Below, in pieces: positions 14,762-16,386 of a stretch of 16,386 bases of DNA (within the stretch, counting starts at the first letter, position 1; every line of letters begins with the position of its first letter). The position numbers were made by a program, and so were the translations under genes. Where the stretch lies: positions 1 through 16,386 of the forward strand of contig JAGUXU010000137.1 of the NCBI GenBank assembly GCA_020061685.1, given 5' to 3'. The notes under the pieces were generated by a model. It was not told where the DNA came from. It ran no database searches and saw nothing but the letters and a program-made list of their open reading frames with translations. Origin of the DNA: Candidatus Omnitrophota bacterium. Lineage in GTDB: Bacteria; Omnitrophota; Gorgyraeia; Pluralincolimonadales; Pluralincolimonadaceae.

Positions 14762-14786
14762 AATTCGCGATAAAGGGGCGGTAGTT

Positions 14787-15017
14787 ATGGCGCAGCAGTA
14801 CGACAGTATCGATAAGATAGAGGAATATTTCATGACAGCCAACAAGGGCGAGATCTATGCGGAAGTGGTGGGGCGCGTAGAAAAGATACTGATCGAGAAG
14901 GCGCTGGAGCGCTCTTCCGGCAACCAATTTGAGGCGTCGAGGCTGTTGGGGATCAACCGCAACACCTTGCATGCGAAGATGAAGAAATTAGATATAGATG
15001 CGGGGAAATTCAAATGA
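14787..15017 (+). CDS. Stand-alone Fis/NtrC-type helix-turn-helix protein
   Basis: 76 aa. Residues about 29-72 match the Fis-family HTH (HTH_8) that ends NtrC-type activators: ILIEKALERSSGNQFEASRL, then LGINRNTLHAKMKKLDID. The GNQ, A, LGINR.TL and K.KKL positions resemble both E. coli Fis and the NtrC C-terminus. Residues 1-28 are acidic and helical, with no receiver or AAA+ domain, so it cannot activate sigma-54 polymerase as NtrC does. AAAGGGG (14773-14779) precedes the ATG at good spacing. Its stop overlaps the gltB start by ATGA, so the two are co-translated. It is probably a local DNA-bending or regulatory protein for glutamate synthase. The family is clear; the role is inferred. Confidence 0.88.
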   Translation: MAQQYDSIDKIEEYFMTANKGEIYAEVVGRVEKILIEKALERSSGNQFEASRLLGINRNTLHAKMKKLDIDAGKFK

Positions 15018-16386
15018 GATACCGGCACTTTCCCGAAAGACAGGGTCTCTACGATCCGCAGTTTGAGCACGACAGCTGCGGCGTAGGATTCGTCTGTAAT
15101 ATAAAGGGCAAAAGGTCCCACGAGATAGTGGAAAAGGGCATCCTTGCGCTCGAGCACCTCATGCACAGGGGCGCTACCGGTTCGGACCCCAAGACCGGAG
15201 ACGGGGCCGGCGTCCTCATACAGGTGCCGCATAAGTTCTTAAGCAAGGAATGCTCCAAGATAGGCCTGCGCCTGCCTCCTGCCGGGGAATACGGCGCGGG
15301 GCTGGTCTTTCTCCCGACGGATAATAAGGAAAGGGAGTTCTGCGAGTATCAATTCAGGAAGATAACCGAGGAGGAGGGGCTGGTCTTCCTCGGCTGGCGC
15401 GACGTGCCGGTAGACGACTCAATGATAGGAAAGACCGCGCGCGATACCGAGCCGGTCATAAAGCATGTCTTTGCGGGAAAGCCCGCCTCGATAAAAGACG
15501 AGTTATCCTTTGAGCGCAGACTATACGTGGCAAGGAAACGGATAGAGAACCTCGTCCGCGACTCTTCCCTTAAGCAGAAGAAGTATTTCTATATAACGGG
15601 GTTGTCCTCGAGGACCTTAAGCTATAAGGGCCTGCTTATGTCCGCCCAGCTTAAAGATTACTTCCTTGACCTGAGGGACCGCGACCTGGAGAGCGCCTTC
15701 ACGCTCATCCATGCCCGTTACAGCACCAATACTTTTCCGACATGGGACCTTTCGCAGCCTTTCCGTTTCCTCGCGCATAACGGAGAGATCAATACACTGC
15801 GCGGGAATATCAACTGGATGAAGGCGCGGCAGGGCCTCTTGAAGAGCGGTGCCTTCGGAGATGACATCAAGAAATTGTTTCCGGTGATCGTGCCGGGCGG
15901 AAGCGACTCCGCGATGCTCGATAACGCGCTGGAGCTTCTTGTCTTGAACGGACGTTCGTTGCCGCACGCGATGATGATGCTGATCCCTGAGGCGTGGCAG
16001 GACAACAACCAGATAGACGAGGACAGGAAGTATTTCTATGAATATCACGCCTGCCTTATGGAACCGTGGGACGGGCCGGCGGCGGTCGCGTTTACCGACG
16101 GAAGGTATATCGGCGCGACATTGGACAGGAACGGCCTGCGTCCGGCGCGTTATGTCATCACGAATGACGATACGGTGGTGATGGCTTCCGAGGCCGGTGT
16201 CCTCGAGATCCCCGCAGAAGATATCCTGATCAAGGGGCGTCTTCAACCCGGGAAGATGTTCTTGATCGATACCGCCGAAGGCCGCATAATAGACGACAGG
16301 GAGCTCAAAGGCAAAGTCTCGTCGGCAAATCCCTATAAGAAGTGGGTCAAAGAGAACATAGAGAGATTAGGGGATCTGCCGGAGCC
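15014..16386 (+). CDS. gltB: Glutamate synthase large subunit, N-terminal part (partial)
   Basis: The frame is open from ATG 15014 to the window end: 457 codons plus two bases, about a third of the usual 1500 residues. It begins MRYRHFPERQGLYDPQFEHD. The amidotransferase nucleophile C22 lies in DSCGVGFV and normally becomes the N-terminus after propeptide cleavage. Further glutamine-amidotransferase class II signatures are HLMHRGATGSDPKTGDGAG (48-66), the HARYSTNTFPTW and LAHNGEINTLRGN stretches, and LDRNGLRPARY. The large subunit releases ammonia from glutamine and combines it with 2-oxoglutarate to make glutamate. The ATGA overlap with the Fis-like gene and the nearby amtB-glnB place it in a nitrogen-assimilation locus. 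The FMN and Fe-S domains are outside the window. Confidence 0.97.
   Translation, partial: MRYRHFPERQGLYDPQFEHDSCGVGFVCNIKGKRSHEIVEKGILALEHLMHRGATGSDPKTGDGAGVLIQVPHKFLSKECSKIGLRLPPAGEYGAGLVFLPTDNKEREFCEYQFRKITEEEGLVFLGWRDVPVDDSMIGKTARDTEPVIKHVFAGKPASIKDELSFERRLYVARKRIENLVRDSSLKQKKYFYITGLSSRTLSYKGLLMSAQLKDYFLDLRDRDLESAFTLIHARYSTNTFPTWDLSQPFRFLAHNGEINTLRGNINWMKARQGLLKSGAFGDDIKKLFPVIVPGGSDSAMLDNALELLVLNGRSLPHAMMMLIPEAWQDNNQIDEDRKYFYEYHACLMEPWDGPAAVAFTDGRYIGATLDRNGLRPARYVITNDDTVVMASEAGVLEIPAEDILIKGRLQPGKMFLIDTAEGRIIDDRELKGKVSSANPYKKWVKENIERLGDLPE

Noticed and set aside
15617..16246. Reverse-strand open frame (209 aa) opposite gltB
   Set aside because: gltB is unmistakable in the + frame; the reverse product shows no known motif.
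1..16386. CRISPR arrays, tRNA or rRNA genes, insertion sequences, phage or toxin-antitoxin genes
   Set aside because: No regular spacer-repeat arrays, cloverleaf-like sequences, transposase motifs or terminal inverted repeats were seen; the window is almost wholly occupied by housekeeping genes.

Overview
The window is a dense, single-strand (+) stretch of bacterial chromosome from a diderm, LPS-making bacterium. All 20 recognised genes point right and most gaps are under 60 bases. Lipid A genes, BamA, a Skp/OmpH chaperone, an LpxC-FabZ fusion and LpxI (rather than LpxH) are present. Together with codon use rich in ATA (Ile) and AGG (Arg) and about half G+C, this resembles uncultured PVC-type lineages, and Omnitrophota is my best guess. 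The lineage is inferred from style and gene order only; no marker search could be run.

Layout. (1) 2-4253, information-processing operon: the tail of prs, then rplY (bL25/Ctc), pth, rpsF, ssb, rpsR, rplI and dnaB. This is a classic order with overlaps or short gaps. (2) 4262-11147, envelope cluster, opening with a candidate promoter: bamA, skp/ompH, lpxD, lpxC-fabZ, lpxA and lpxI. It covers outer-membrane protein assembly and the early Raetz pathway up to lipid X. (3) 11144-11824: an OmpR/PhoB-type response regulator that overlaps lpxI by ATGA. Its receiver has lost most of the phosphorylation pocket. (4) 11849-14737, nitrogen block: four 11-bp direct-repeat units and a -10-like hexamer, a 58-aa rubredoxin-like protein, a secreted probable beta-barrel protein, the ammonium channel amtB and the PII protein glnB, closed by a strong intrinsic terminator. 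(5) 14747-16386: a palindrome that fits the Fis-site consensus, a 76-aa stand-alone Fis/NtrC-type helix-turn-helix protein, and the start of gltB (glutamate synthase large subunit), which overlaps it by ATGA and runs off the window.

The most interesting part is 11.1-15.0 kb. The pseudo-receiver OmpR-family regulator sits directly beside a phased 4 x 11-bp operator in front of amtB-glnB. This is the architecture known for actinobacterial GlnR, or for a Pho box. The PII protein lacks Tyr51, the uridylylation site, but keeps the 2-oxoglutarate ligands and Arg47, which plugs AmtB. The Fis-like protein has a Fis-type site at its own promoter and is translationally coupled to GOGAT. The inference is a nitrogen-control circuit built from these parts rather than from NtrBC and sigma-54. 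None of it can be proven from sequence alone.
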